This document shows, one piece after another, positions 1 through 12,215 of a stretch of DNA of 64,000 nucleotides. A model generated the notes under the pieces. The model searched no databases. It was not told the DNA's origin and saw nothing but the letters and a program-made list of their open reading frames with translations. This DNA is from Calendula officinalis (Eukaryota > Streptophyta > Magnoliopsida > Asterales > Asteraceae). The DNA lies in the NCBI GenBank assembly GCA_963853835.1, contig OY970822.1, positions 23,655,058 to 23,719,057 on the forward strand, read 5' to 3'. The stretch's first letter is position 1, and every line of letters starts with the position of its first letter. The translations under genes and the position numbers were made by a program.

Positions 1-1472
1 TTGTGCAAATTGGTGATAAGTTGATTGTAACTGTTTGTTTGTTCCTTCACTTTAGGAGAAGCGAAGAGAAACGGTTGTATGTCGGTTTCGGTCACAACAT
101 ATGTGACCATGGATCAAATTGAGTATAATAGTAATTATTGTAGACTTCTTGAATGTGATGCTTGTATTTAAAATGGAAGGAATTGTATACGTGAATTAAA
201 TAGTCCTAGTAGGACTAGTGTTTGTTATGTGAAAAAGTTGAAACTTTTATTGTGACCCGTCGGGTCACATGTAGTGACTTGTATAGTGAGAGTCGGAAAT
301 GCATGTCCAAAGTGAATAAATTGATGCTTGCTTTTGTTATAGCCATTAGTTATGACCGTCAGTCAATGTTAAGTATCTAAATGACCTGAAATGTTATGAT
401 GCAAATCGTGAATTGTTTCCTATATTGAGTTTGGAGTCTGAAAGGTGACTAATGAATTGTGTGTGTAGATCTTCATGAGATGACTTGCGATAGTAATGAT
501 TGAGATAAACGAGTTGTTAAATAATTTGAATTGATGAAATGATCTTGCTATTTGGATGTTTAATAAGTAAGAGTCAAGAACTAGTCGTATGGTAATCGGT
601 TGACTTGAAGTCTAAGTAAAAGTTGACATTTAATTGAAAATGTTTATTAGTCATGACATGAGTTTGTTATGTTTAATGAACCGTTAGTAGTATGTTTGGA
701 ATTGTTGTGATAAATTCCTCAATGTTGACCCGTTAAGGGTAATTAGTGTCAAGACTTGATTGGGTGCATTTAGTTGCTAGACCTTGATTATGATGATAAT
801 CGTTGTTAATTGTATAAGTTGGTTTTGGTAAATACTTTAACATGTTATGGATGTAATAAAACAATTTTTGGAAAATAAAACTTGTTTTGATCCGTTAGGT
901 CGCGAGTATGACTAATTTGGTATAAAAGATGTTGCTATTTTATATTGCCATGATTGTAATGAGTTATGTGGGGTAGACTTGAATTGTGTAAACTGTGACT
1001 AGTTTTGTCAAAACGTGCAACTCGACTTTGTAAAATTTTGCCACCCGTGTAATATGGCCAATTAAGCATGGAATAGCATATGATTGTTAGAAGTATGTTT
1101 AACTAGGGACTTGGATAGTGTCACGGAGAATTGCTTGGTTTTGACCAATTCGTGCCTAGTATGCAAAATTGATGTGACTTTATGATATAAAAAGGGTATT
1201 CTTTGAGAATTAATTGATTAAGACCGGAAATTTTATTGGAAATTATGTTGTAACTTATGCTAGTTGAGTAACTTTTATGACATGAGGAATGCTATCTTGT
1301 TATGAACGGTAAATGCTATATGAAGTGTATAACAACTTGGATGTGATTTTGTTTGAGCATGTATACGTGAAAGTGATTGGAATAGAGTCGTAAACTTATT
1401 GTGATAAATACTTGCTAATTGAATATTGTTTTTGGATTCCGAGGACGGAATCCTCTTTAAGGAGGGTAGAGT
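1..1472 (+). mobile_element. Ty3/gypsy-type LTR element, 3' internal region (partial)
   Basis: This is the last part of an LTR retrotransposon upstream of its 3' LTR; the rest lies left of the window. No frame stays open long enough to call a gene, so it is probably the long untranslated stretch after pol. It ends in a purine-rich tract at about 1456-1472 (core AAGGAGGGTAGAGT), the expected polypurine primer for plus-strand synthesis, directly before the LTR start. Variants of a GACCCGTT/GACCCGTC motif recur here and in the LTR (around 256, 725, 890, 2761 and 2933). The gypsy assignment rests on LTR size and termini, not on a visible pol domain. Confidence 0.6.
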
Positions 1473-4101
1473 TGTAACATCCTAAAACCGGCCTAGTAGT
1501 TTTAGGTATATATTGATATTTGGAAAAATATCTATTTGACCCTAAATGGAATAAATTGACTAAATATTAGATTGATTGTTTGACCTTTTGTCCTTTTGTG
1601 ATATTTTAATCAAGGGATTAAAATATCCGTTTTCTGAAATGTTTAAATGAAAATGTGATTTTTATATCTTTAGATTCCTTGTCGGATCTCGTTTCCAGAA
1701 ATGCTTTCGTTTTTAAAATTGGAGTCCGTTTGGTATTTTAAATAAATTAACTACGAAAGGGACTTTTAAATTGTATTGTTTAAAGTTGAGATAAGACAAA
1801 AAAAAGAACACCAAGAGTGGGCCCCACCCCCTTGGTGGACGGTTTTTTGGAGACAAGTCTCCCCTTTGGTCACTTTTCACTTATCATCTTTCTCCATATC
1901 TCTCTCTCTCTCTCTACGAACTCTCTCTCCCTCTCTCTAGAACCCAATCATCTTCTTCATTGTTCTTGACTTCTTTTGAAGATTGCTAGCTTGTTTCTTG
2001 CTCAACCTTAAATCCGAACCCGTTTTTGAGTAGCTCTTGAGGTAAGCTTCAATCTATGGGTGTTTATTTTCGATTCCTTGATAGTTGATAAATTAGGGTT
2101 TATGTGTTCTTAAGATTCGGTTGGTGATTATTGTGTTAGATGGTATATTAAGTGTTTATACAAAGTTTGACAAGTATTGTTGCATGAGTACAATAATTTA
2201 GCACAAGGTACAACCTTTTTAGCAAAGTGTACAAGTTGGTGTGTTTATGTAAAAGTAGGTTGTATGGGTTTGTCAAACCTTGGATTTCTTGTGGTTTGAA
2301 TGCTTGGAATTGTTCATTAGGTTGAGAAAAAATGTTTAGTAAGTTATGGATGTTGAGAAATCAAGTATTGGATGTTTTGGTGGATTATGACTTGATTTGG
2401 GTAAGATTGTTAGTTAAAACAATTGTTTAAGTTTATGTAGAAATTATGAACCAATTATTGTGTTAAATGACTAGTTGGTGGAATCATGGCATTGATGTGT
2501 TTTTGCGGGGTTTGTTGCTTGGATATGTTAACATGGTAGATTGGATATGTTAGTTTTGAATTATGTGAAGATTAGTGAGATTGTTGACATGCTAGTTAGT
2601 GTTTGGATGTTTATGATTAACTAGTAATTTGGAAGTAAAATACATGGATTGTTGGTGACTTGGAACTTGATGAATTGTTACATGATTATGACTTGTTAGT
2701 TATAGAGAATTTGTGCTAATTGATGGAAATTGGAAGTGTTATAGTCATGTTCGGGCTTTTGACCCGTTTGGGCCATTTAGTGGCAAAATGACTTAAAATA
2801 ACTTGGATTGTGAAAGTGTAAGTATTTTGTTAGGTCTATGTGATTAGAAATGTTATTGGTAACATTTGGTGAATTGTAAGTTGATGATATGATTATAGTT
2901 GTAGGATGTATTATTGTTTAATAATCCAGTTTGACCCGTTTGAATGTAAGACTTGCAAAATGACTAGTTGACTTGTTGTGTAAGTGTAAATGGTCATGAC
3001 ATGTTTATATGAGGTTACAAGTGTTTGGTTATCTAGTTAGTGCAAGTGTTAGTGTTAAATGCATATTTAACATTGTTTATAATTTGGTGGAATTATATAC
3101 TAATTCGGTATTCCTTTGGTGTACAGGAATCGGGATCGGGACTCAGAAACATTAGACATCTGAGTTCGGCAAGTGGAAGGTTTCGATGAGTGGATTTAAC
3201 CTCCAACTTGTGTTTGGTTACAATTAGTTTGGTATTTGCATACTTGTTGAGAATGCAGGAATTTCAGGCAAATACAGGGGTTCGCGACGCGAACTATCGT
3301 TCGCGAACGCGAGCATGCGACAGAGATTTATGGGGTTGATCGTGAACTAGTTCGCGGGCAGGTTCCCGGACGCGAACCTGGGTTCGCGTCGCGAACTCGG
3401 AGTTCGCGATGGGAACTTGCTTGCGGTGCGTTTCAACGCGAATTTTTCGTATCTAGCTTGCTAGTTTAGTACCTATTTGCTAGTGTTGAGTCAAATAGGT
3501 TATATGCACATATGTGAAGAGACTTTGCTTGATTTGTGGCAACAACTCGGTAAGTGGGCAACCGAGGTTTGAGAAGTCAGTGCGCTGGGCATCGGGTATC
3601 GACTAGTAGGGTATCCGACCTTACCTGTATTTGTTGCATGGTTAAGGGGAGGGAGTTGCCCGGGTGTTGGATACGAAACGCTATCGGTTACCGTGGTTTT
3701 GGCCGACCATGGTTTAAGGCTCCGACAGGACCCCGATCTTTCTCGAACAAACAGTGTTATGTGGTTACGTGGCTTTTAGATCGTAGGGATGTCTATGCTA
3801 GCTTGTTGTGCTTTACAGAATTTGTAGATTATATTCATTCACTTAGCTTTGTGCTAATCCCTCCCTCGTTGAATCTTTTCAGGTGATCGGTGCTTTGGAC
3901 GGGATGATTGACCAAGCTCAGTTTGTTATGTTTTGAAAAAAAATGAGCCATGCCGTTTATTAACACCGTTAAATATTATTATTATTATTATTTGGAGTTT
4001 ATTATGGGACGTTTGCTTTGTAAATCTAAACCTTAACTATATATTATCTATATGCTTCCGCACACTTAAAAAAAACGGTTTCTAAATTTTGCGGTGTTAC
4101 A
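1473..4101 (+). repeat. 3' LTR of Ty3/gypsy-type element (2629 bp)
   Basis: The LTR starts TGTAACATCC just after the polypurine tract and ends GGTGTTACA, giving the TG...CA ends and short inverted termini (TGTAACA/TGTTACA) of an LTR. It contains a CT-rich leader-like stretch at about 1900-1940 and a CpG-dense palindromic cluster at 3279-3440. A 110-codon open frame at 3554-3886 lies wholly inside the LTR and resembles no protein I know. LTRs of this size with these ends are typical of Tekay-type chromoviruses in the daisy family, but that lineage call is an inference. The right flank is TCTTG; the matching left duplication is outside the window. Confidence 0.8.
3279..3440. repeat. GTTCGCG palindrome cluster in gypsy LTR
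   Basis: Several copies of GTTCGCG and its inverse CGCGAAC occur within about 160 bp, for example GGTTCGCGACGCGAAC near 3280, GTTCGCGAACGCGAG near 3300 and GGGTTCGCGTCGCGAAC near 3380. The surrounding sequence is AT-rich and poor in CG, so this is a sharp local CpG island with many nested palindromes. Its role is unknown. Confidence 0.7.
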
Positions 4102-4309
4102 TCTTGCGTATTAACCCGATTATGATCCATTCTTGAGATGATTACTAGGATTTTTTTATTGAAAGACAATGAAGAGCCGATGTGATGTGTGGTACATACG
4201 AAGAGCCGGAGATGAGAAACCGTCGAGCTCAATTGAAACGGGATACATTCAATATAGAATGTCAATGTCCATTAAAATAGCTAGGATATCATGTAAAAAA
4301 GACCCTTTA

Positions 4310-4475
4310 AAATACCGGTTTTAAACCCGGTTAAACCGGAACCGAACCAGACCAGAACCGGTAAACCCGATTTATAATTTTTGATCAAATCTAAGAACCG
4401 GAAACCGAACCGGTTAAGCCGGTTCCGGTTCGGCTCGGTGCCGGTGCTGGTTCGGTTCCAGTTTTCCGGTTTTTA
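4310..4475. repeat. AACCGG/CCGGTT-rich imperfect palindromic repeat
   Basis: The stretch is dominated by alternating AACCGG, CCGGTT, GAACCG and GGTTCGG words on both strands, so it could fold on itself. It resembles the subterminal repeats of non-autonomous hAT-like elements, but I could not define termini or a target duplication. The rest of 4102-5091 shows no gene; the open frames there have no recognisable content. Confidence 0.4.
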
Positions 4476-5093
4476 TACACACCCATACTACTAGGTGGTT
4501 TGTGAAATGTAGGGGGTGGTATTTATGGGTCCTCATGACCACATCGTTTATTCTGCCACATTATCTGGCACCTCAACAACCATACCACACCACTTATACA
4601 GGAAATTCCCACCACACCAACTACACCATTTTTTTAATGTTCAGACCATTCATCGGTCAAATCCTTTGAAAATTCCACCTCCCACGCCCATTACCGTTCG
4701 TGACCACGACCACGCCGAACCACATCAAGCCCCCACGCCATGTAGGGGGCGGTGTGCATTAGAGGCTGCCAAATCTTTACCACGCCTAACAGCGTTGTAC
4801 CCATTCCGAAGGGTCTAAACATTGAAATTTTCTTAAACATTGCATTAAGGGTACTTGTTAGTATTTCCCTTTTTTTAATTAGAAATTGAGTAAATTATTT
4901 TATTCTACGTTTTTGTTATTATACTATTTTATTTTCGGGTTGTTATCCCTATAAATTTTTAGGTTATGCGTTTATATCTCTCCGTCTAATTTAGACCAGT
5001 TAAGTAACCTCACATGGGCATTTTGGTCATTTCTCTGTATTTACTTGTACCTTGACCTTTAAAATCTGTACTTGGTCATTTCTCTATCAAATA

Positions 5094-5336
5094 CTCCCTC
5101 CGTCCCACAAAAAACTTCCCATTTCACCCTAAATTTTTGTCCCACAAAAAACTTCCCATTTCAATAAAATACTATTATTACTAAGGACCCCACCACTAAC
5201 TATCCACTAACTTTCTTTCTCTCTCCAAATCAATCTTATATTTTAATCAAAATTATTATCAATGACCCAACCACTAACTATCACCTTAAAACTTGTGCCC
5301 ATCTCAAATGGGAAGTTTTTTGTGGGACGGAGGGAG
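5094..5336. mobile_element. Stowaway-type MITE (243 bp)
   Basis: It begins CTCCCTCCGTCCCAC and ends with the inverse GTGGGACGGAGGGAG, flanked by TA on both sides (5092-5093 and 5337-5338). These termini and the TA duplication are diagnostic of Stowaway (Tc1/mariner) MITEs. The terminal repeat extends inward through a 'cccacaaaaaacttcccattt' segment that is duplicated at the left end. It has no coding capacity. Confidence 0.92.
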
Positions 5337-5338
5337 TA

Positions 5339-6556
5339 TCAAACATAAAAATTCTTGCTGGCAAGAAAACGATATCCCAAATCAAAAATCAATTTTTATT
5401 TGAAATGTCCAAATCCAAATCAAGTTGCAGGTTCATTTTCTTCGTCAGATCTAAAGAAAAATTCATAAATTTGTAACTTTATTATTGGGGCTTTTATAAA
5501 ATCATTAATTTCTTTTTAATCGGAAGAAATGGAAGCAAATTGGAAGACATGATTTTGATTTCAGGTTTCAGGTTGTTCGTCGGAGATGAAGCAGGATTTT
5601 CGTCGGTTGGTGGGTTTTTTTATCGATCGATTTATCTGGGTTTGATTTTCGTCGGTTGGTGGGTTTTTTTATCGTCCAGATCTGAGTTGCAGGTTTTAGT
5701 GGTTGCAGGTTGTGAGACCCTGATGGTGGTCGTCAATTAGAACGGAAGTTAGTATTAGAAATCAAAAGCGTGTCAAAGCATCAAACATATAGTCTATCTA
5801 TGTATTTTTGAAAGTTAAAGCCTAAATTCAAAACTTTTAACAAACCACACATAGACGTAATTTACTCCCAGAGTTTTTCAAACATATAAGCATACGATAA
5901 CATACACATAAACGATATAATGTAAAAACATAATACAAAAGTTAAGAGAATTGTTTAAGGTATTTCCTAATTTTCTTGTAATCTCAAAATACAAATCTCA
6001 TAATTGATCAATAACAGAATAATGTCAAGATTAAACATGTATCTTATATATGGAGGGGTATCTCAATCATTTGACACCCACATAAGTTTTAATTCAAAAT
6101 TTTTTATTTTAATTTTTAAAATTCTTTTGCGTTTTTATGTAATAACTATATATGATTATATACTTAATCACATGTGATGTTTTTGCATAATCACATGTGA
6201 TGATATTGTACAATATATACAATCACATGTATTTAAATATTATCACAGATTAATACATGTAAGTATGTAACTACCATAATTTGAACTTAAACTAACTAAA
6301 CTAACAAACGAAATGACCAATATGAATCCACGAAGATGAATTAACATGAAGTTAGATGAATATGAATCAATGAAGATGAAGTTTAATCAATGAAGTACCG
6401 CTAGAGATTTGTCCCATTTTCCAGACTCGTCCGAGTTACAAGCTGAGTGGACTCAACGTACATTTAACATGTCAGGTACGTATATACGCGACTCTTAATT
6501 ATTAGGCATTTTTTTTTACTAGATCGAGTTGTAACAACATGTCTTTATTAAATTGG
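5339..6556. other. AT-rich spacer with no recognised gene
   Basis: Nothing gene-like was recognised. A phrase of about 30 bp (beginning TTTTCGTCGGTTGGTGGG) occurs twice near 5597 and 5648, giving a local direct repeat that makes a short open frame at 5540-5740; I do not regard that frame as a gene. Confidence 0.5.
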
Positions 6557-8037
6557 GAGTAAATTACACGGAATGTTCCTGTGGTTTATCACTTATTAGA
6601 GTCACAGTTTTTGAACTTTGTTTATTAAACTGGACATCCCTGGTGTTTGCACTTTGTTACACTGGACGTCCATCAGCCTAACGTCCTTCCAATTTGGACG
6701 TTAAAAAGCTCATGTGAGAAGCACATGATGGACAAATAAGTCATTTTCCAAACTCCTTCTTCCCCAAACTCTTTACTGCAGAAATGATATGTTCGTAATC
6801 TTCAACGTCTTTCCAGTGACACACACCTTCTTCGCCAATCATCCCTGCAACATCTCTGTTCTTTTTCTCCATCATTGCAACATCTGCAACATCTTCTTCC
6901 CAAATCATCTTCTCACCGGAGCCACCGTCAACCTTCGCCGATCCACCGTGAACCACTCAAAACTGTCTCCAGCGGAGACACAAAACACAGATTCGAGTAA
7001 GACGGAACGATGAAAGCACCAAAACCAGAATCGAATGTACTTTGTTGACTGAAAGAGACCCTCCCGAATCTATTTGAGACATTATCTCGAATTACAAAAG
7101 CTTTTAACCAATTGTTATCAAAGTCAGACTTTTGATTTTGATGACTTTTGATTTTGACGCTCTCGATGTCTCTTTCTTCTTCTGCCACTCTCGATGTCGG
7201 CTTTTGATTTTGACAACGGTTTCCGACGATGACAACAATTGTTTGTTTCGATTTGACCATCGATTTAAGATGGTTCTTCGGTCGTTGTTCTTGGGCGATG
7301 ATTGTTTCTACCCTAGTTTGAATCGATGATTTCTAATTCGGCGACTATGTTGCAGCTCATCCACTCGGCGACTTTGTGTGATGATTGTTGCCGCCCTCGA
7401 TGTCTAATCTCATCAACCACCAAGTCGTCGACTATGTTGCAGCTCCGGCGGAGAATAGCGGCAGAGATGCAGAAGCAATTTCTAATGAAGCTTATTGATA
7501 TCTATATAATCATTAATCAAACAATTCCTAGAAAATACCTTTTAGTGACAGTTTTATACACTGTTTGATATCTTCTTTATCAAACAAATTCTTCAATTCA
7601 AGTTTTATTTACAGGGCATAGATGATCGGTAAATGGGTTTGCCATTCAATCATTGATCTCTTCATAAACATGTTTATGGTAGGTTTCTTTAGCAATTAAT
7701 TTCTTGATCTGGAGGTGAGTTTTACATTGGAGATGATGAAGATGATGTTACAAAGAAGCCAATTGTGGAGTGAAGTACGGTCATCTTCTTGTGTTTCACG
7801 ATGGTGGTGTTCTGATTTGGGTTTCTTTATAACCGAGCACGAGGGAAAGAGGAATGACCATTTTACCCATGTGATATGCACATGAGTAAATTAACGGAGC
7901 TTTTAAACAGCAATTTCAAGGAAGGACTTCGGGTGAAATAACATGCATACCTCTGGGACTTCCAGTGTAATAAACGAAGTTCAGAGACTATAGGTGCAAT
8001 AAATAACAAACCACAGGAACTTTTATGTAATTTGCTC
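6557..8037. mobile_element. Non-autonomous Mutator-like element (1481 bp)
   Basis: The left end GAGTAAATTACACGG and right end GTAATTTGCTC form diverged inverted repeats extending about 100 bp; the phrase GTTCCTGTGGTTT is shared on opposite strands. The 9-bp flanks TTAAATTGG (6548-6556) and TTTAATTGG (8038-8046) differ at one position. A 9-bp duplication with long inverted repeats indicates the Mutator superfamily. No transposase is seen. Several short open frames inside are not recognisable, so I cannot say whether host sequence was captured. The ends resemble those of the element at 10868-12215. It lies in the inferred intron 1 of gene A. Confidence 0.75.
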
Positions 8038-8219
8038 TTTAATTGGTATAATATAAGACGGTTGAACCCCTTATAAGCTTACAGGTTTACTCCGTATACA
8101 CTAAGGCCAAATTAAGACTAATTACACATTAAACCCAAGACTATTATTACAACTAATATAATCCAACAGGTTGCAGTGATTTTTTCTAATGGGGACGAAC
8201 ATTATATAAATATATATAC

Positions 8220-8664
8220 CTGTAGTTGTTGCAGCAGAGATAATTTTGGGTCCGTAGAATATTAATTCTAATGTCTCCCAAATGTCTTTTGCGGATGTAC
8301 TGTTTTTGACGAGCTCGAGTACGTCTTCATTTAGCACTTGAATCATCCAACCTTTGAGAAGCCTTTCGCGTTTTCTAAAGAGTTCTCTGGTTCCAGTCCA
8401 TCGATTTTCATATCGGTATCCGGCGATGGGAAGCATGTCTTGACTCTTCATGAGGCTGATCATCTGTGTCCTCCACACATGGTAGTTGCTTTTGCCAGAA
8501 AGATTCTCTGTCACATAATTTATGATATCAACTTCTGATTCACGCTTGTAACTCGCTTTAGCTTCCTCGTTATCATCTGACTCAAATCCAGGAAAATCTT
8601 CCAGGTCAGGAGGAGCTTCTTGAAGATTTCGTCTTTTAGGAGAAGGGCTGTGGAAAAACGCCAT
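8220..8664 (-). CDS. Gene A exon 1: copia-gag-like N-terminal domain (partial gene)
   Basis: This minus-strand exon opens with ATG at 8664 and encodes 148 codons plus one base, ending at a donor of the form ACAG|GTATAT (GT at 8219-8218). After an acidic Pro/Ser leader, the pattern NLSGKSNYHVWRTQM...LLKGWM...AKDIWETLE matches exon 1 of gene B and gene C, and the intron phase (1) is the same. The fold is that of the copia gag N-terminal (UBN2-like) domain. The downstream exons (ankyrin, PGG) would lie left of 8219 but are not seen; they may lie beyond the Mutator-like element, MITE and gypsy element, or be lost. So this is either the start of a gene with a very long first intron or an orphan exon. 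Confidence 0.65.
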
Positions 8665-8781
8665 GATATTAATTATTTGGTGGTGGAATTAATACGTTCT
8701 ACTAACTCAAAGAAAAAAAGTGGTGTCAAATTAAGTTTCCAAACACATTAATATAGAGTATAGACAAATCGTGTAGTACTG

Positions 8782-8789
8782 TATTTATA
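8782..8789 (-). promoter_or_regulatory. Putative TATA box of gene A
   Basis: Reading the minus strand gives TATAAATA about 118 bp upstream of the gene A ATG, a normal spacing for a plant core promoter with a short leader. This is assigned by position and motif only. Confidence 0.45.
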
Positions 8790-10130
8790 CACACAATAAT
8801 TGCTGACCCTTGATCACCTTTAACTAATGTTGGTTAGGTGACGCCAGTTGCTTATCAAAACATTATTTCATCACGATTTGCTTATAAAACCATAAACCCA
8901 ACAAATGAACAAACATTAAAATTAAATTTATACACAAGTAGGCATTTTTTTGAGAAATAATATTAATTTTTACTTTTTTTCTTACTTATGTGTTTATTTA
9001 TTTGATAAGATTACATATATAATTTATTAATTCTCTATCTATTAATATTATCTCTTAATTTTAACATACATCTGGTATAACGTATGTTATAGTGTAAAAT
9101 CACATTTTTAACCGTAGTTAGCCCACAACCTATCCGCCTATTCATGAGGCGCGTATCGAGATTGATGCATAATTAAAAAAGAAAACCATGGTGTGTCCAC
9201 GTATGTAATGACATACTTTGCTTATGTAAGCATTTATTTTCCTATCAGATTATAATAATGCAAGTTCAATAAACAATGGAAATATGAAATAGAAATGCTA
9301 GTTGATTTGTAACCAATCAATTAATTTACATGCTAATAATTGTAATGTTTTACACCACTTTCCCGAGGTAATAATGATGTACTATTTGTTGTGTGGATTG
9401 TAACCAAAACAGGCCCAAAGTTGGAGTCACAATGAGACTAAACCGGTTTTAAACTGATACTTTTTGATATGAGAAATGTATCTAGTATTATCAAATATTC
9501 TCACTCATAGTTCTACCTATTTTATAAAATAATATGTGTAATCCATTAATTCTTATTAATATCATTAGTCTTTTGATATTTATCTTGACCCCGAATCTTG
9601 GATCCCATATTTTCCGAACAAGCTAGTCTGTTTTGTAGTAAAGGTACAGTCTGTATAAAAATGTTTTAAATGTTGTAAGTTTAACGCCTTATCTATTTCT
9701 TTTGACTTGCGTCTTGGATCCGAATTACCCATGATATGATGCAACTTGGATCTGTCGATTTATTTCCCACGTTTGTCGCCCAAACTTTGGACTTTTATAT
9801 ATGATGGTATGTATTAAAGAAAATATAGCTATGCTGTCATAAAAATTATAGGAAAAACCAAATGGAGTACTTTAATATTTGTCTAATTTTAAATTTCCTT
9901 TTTTGCCTTACTCTTACGTTATAGAGTATATTCTATATACTAGCTACAAAACCCGCCCGATGGACGGGTATGCTGTAAATTTTAGTATGTAGAAAAATGT
10001 CCAAAAACTTTATATACTTCTAAATGACATAATAATCGATAGATGTGATGATGATTTTGTACAAAAAAACGGTAATGAAGAAATATTACATATAAATGTT
10101 ACATATAATTATTTGTTTCCTTCGCTGATT

Positions 10131-10230
10131 GATCTTTTAAATATTTATTTGTTTCCTTGTATGTAGGATCTTTTAAATAGTTATTTGTATGTACGATCTT
10201 TTAAATAGTTATTTGTTTCCTTGTATGTAG
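10131..10230. repeat. Minisatellite, 36/28/36-bp units
   Basis: There are three tandem units starting GATCTTTTAAATA at 10131, 10167 and 10195; the middle unit lacks an 8-bp segment (ttccttgt). A degenerate partial unit precedes them. Confidence 0.8.
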
Positions 10231-10233
10231 GAA

Positions 10234-10392
10234 GCCGTATATGGAGCATATGAATGTAGACCGTAAGCCGTACCAGATTCGTTTGCCGTATATGGAGCAT
10301 ATGAATGTAGACCGTAAGCCGTACCAGATTCGTTTGCCGTATATGGAGCATATGAATATGAATGTAGACCGTAAGCCGTACCAGATTCGTTT
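10234..10392. repeat. Minisatellite, three 51-bp units
   Basis: Units start GCCGTATATGGAGC at 10234, 10285 and 10336; the third has a 6-bp internal insertion (gaatat). Because 51 is a multiple of three, all frames repeat a 17-residue pattern, which creates apparent minus-strand open frames at 10181-10432. These are by-products of the repeat, not genes. Confidence 0.9.
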
Positions 10393-10867
10393 GTATTAGT
10401 GCAAATGACGTGGACCAATCAGGGAATTCCAAGTGGCATTATGGACGAATAGGAATGCTTGAAATTGTCATGTTGTCAAACCCTCTTCAAATTTAGGCCT
10501 CATATATAAGGTAGGATTTAGGTAGGCATAAATATCAAGCAAAATTTTGTTTGGCTTTAAATATCCTTTTTCATACAGTATTTTGTCGAACCTGCTTAAT
10601 TCCCATTGAACATTAACTTTTAACTTTATTTTTTTTAACAAAAACTTAATATACTTCAATACATTCACAAGAGGACTTGAACCTATAACCAACAGGTTAT
10701 AGACCTTACAACAATACCACTAAGTTACAAACATTGGATAACGTTCAACTTTGTTAATAATAATAATTATTTATCATATCATCATCAACATCATTATTAA
10801 AATTTTATACTTCAATGACAACGCTTAGGGCTGCTTTTAAATGCATCAAAAATTATAATTTAATTTA

Positions 10868-12215
10868 GAGTTAATTGCAGAATTGGTCCCTGTGGTATGT
10901 CAAAAATTGCCACTTTCGTCCAAAACTTTTCGGCGTTGCATTTTTGGTCCATTTTAGAAACCTTTGTGCGACTTTGGTCCAGCCGCTATCTTTCCGTTTC
11001 CTTCTTTCCGTTAACTTCGAATGGCAAACCAGAGGGACCAAAATTGCAATGTTTATTCTGATTTTTGAATTTTATTTTAGTACAATAATTAAAATATCTC
11101 TCTCTCTATCTCTCTCTCCCTAATTGACAAAAAGTCAAACTCTCTCTTTCCCCCTACTTCTTTTTCCTCAATCCTCCCCCATTAATCAGATTTCCATTTA
11201 AGCATTTCAATGTGGTTGACTGGATCTCCGGAATCACGAGGGTACACAATACACATACACAATTAAGCATTTCAATGTGGTTGACTGGATCTCTCTCACG
11301 CACACACATACACAATTATCACCCTCATCCTTCTTCTCACATCACGAAGACCACCGCCACCACCAGATTGCCACCACAACCTCATTTCTGTTCGCCGGAA
11401 AGGTTGAAACACCCATACTCTGCCACCGCATCGAAGTTCAATCCTAGAAAAACATAAACCCAAAACATAAACCCAGTAAAATCCGGATCTAGTTCTCCGA
11501 AAATCAAACAAAATCTTGAAGGTTTTAAATAATAGAAGCTAAAACATTATCTGAATCGAATGATACAACAAAATGCAGGATCAGTACCGAAGAGAAACCT
11601 CGGATATGTTGTCTCCATACCGTCTTGAACACAAAAAGAAATCTTGTTACCAACATATGTTGTTACCATCACGAACCACCACACACCCCGATTACCACCG
11701 CCGGAAACCACCTCCGAATCCAAACCAACCGTCACAACTCCCATAAGCTTCCCGCGAACAAGTAGATCAAATAGAGACCAGAGATCGAAAAACAAGAACA
11801 AATTATAACCACGAAATTGAAAGTTGCACGATGCTACCAATGATTCGAATATGAAGAAAAACGAATTAACCTCTTATATATTCAAATTCAGGTCTTAATT
11901 CACAACAAACCTCAAGAAGAAACCCTAGGGGGAAAGAGAGAGTTTGACTTTTTTGTCAATTAGGGAGAGAGAGATAGAGAGAGAGATATTTTAATTATTG
12001 TACTAAAATAAAATTCAAAAATCAGAATAAACATTGCAATTTTGGTCCCTCTGGTTTGCCATTCGAAGTTAACGGAAGGAAGGAAACGGAAAGATAGCGG
12101 CTGGACCAAAGTCGCACAAAGGTTTCTAAAATGGACCAAAAATGCAACGCCGAAAAGTTTTGGACGAAAGTGGCAATTTTTGACATATCACAGGGACCAA
12201 TTCTGCAATTAACTC
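10868..12215. mobile_element. Mutator-like element with ~285-bp inverted repeats (1348 bp)
   Basis: It begins GAGTTAATTGCAGAATTGG and ends with the exact inverse. The inverted repeats run about 285 bp with few differences, ending in a CT/GA-rich run near 11140 and 11940. Perfect 9-bp duplications TTTAATTTA lie at 10859-10867 and 12216-12224. Long inverted repeats plus a 9-bp duplication define a Mutator-superfamily element, here without transposase. The centre (about 11160-11930) has a 30-bp direct repeat (TAAGCATTTCAATGTGG near 11200 and 11263) and a stretch rich in CCACC/CCGCC words that could be captured host sequence, though I cannot name a source. It lies just downstream of gene B. Confidence 0.9.

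Larger units (their letters stand above)
9175..10610. repeat. Intergenic block duplicated at 61068-61570, with an extra ~0.58-kb insert
   Basis: Parts of this stretch match the right end of the window in the same orientation. The phrase 'gaaaaccatggtgtgtcca' is at 9181 and 61075, 'tttgtctaattttaaattt' at 9878 and 61418, and 'ggtaggcataaatatcaag' at 10520 and 61480. The copy here carries about 580 bp between roughly 9932 and 10516 that the right copy lacks, and that insert contains the two minisatellites. The insert starts near TCTATATACTAGC and includes the inverted phrase ACCCGCCCGATGGACGGGT; its class is unclear (Helitron-like termini were considered but not proven). Confidence 0.6.

Noticed and set aside
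3554..3886. 110-codon frame in the gypsy LTR as a gene
   Set aside because: It lies entirely inside an LTR and has no recognisable domain.
5540..5740. 66-codon frame as a small gene
   Set aside because: It is built from a local direct repeat and has no start context, homologue or neighbour to support it.
10181..10432. Minus-strand frames with 17-residue repeats as a repeat protein
   Set aside because: They come from a 51-bp minisatellite, which repeats in every frame; there is no promoter or partner sequence.
9932..10516. Insert with minisatellites as a Helitron
   Set aside because: A TC-type start is possible, but I found no hairpin plus CTRR end at the right boundary, so the class is left open.
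10672..10730. tRNA gene
   Set aside because: Only a T-loop-like phrase is present; the cloverleaf cannot be completed.
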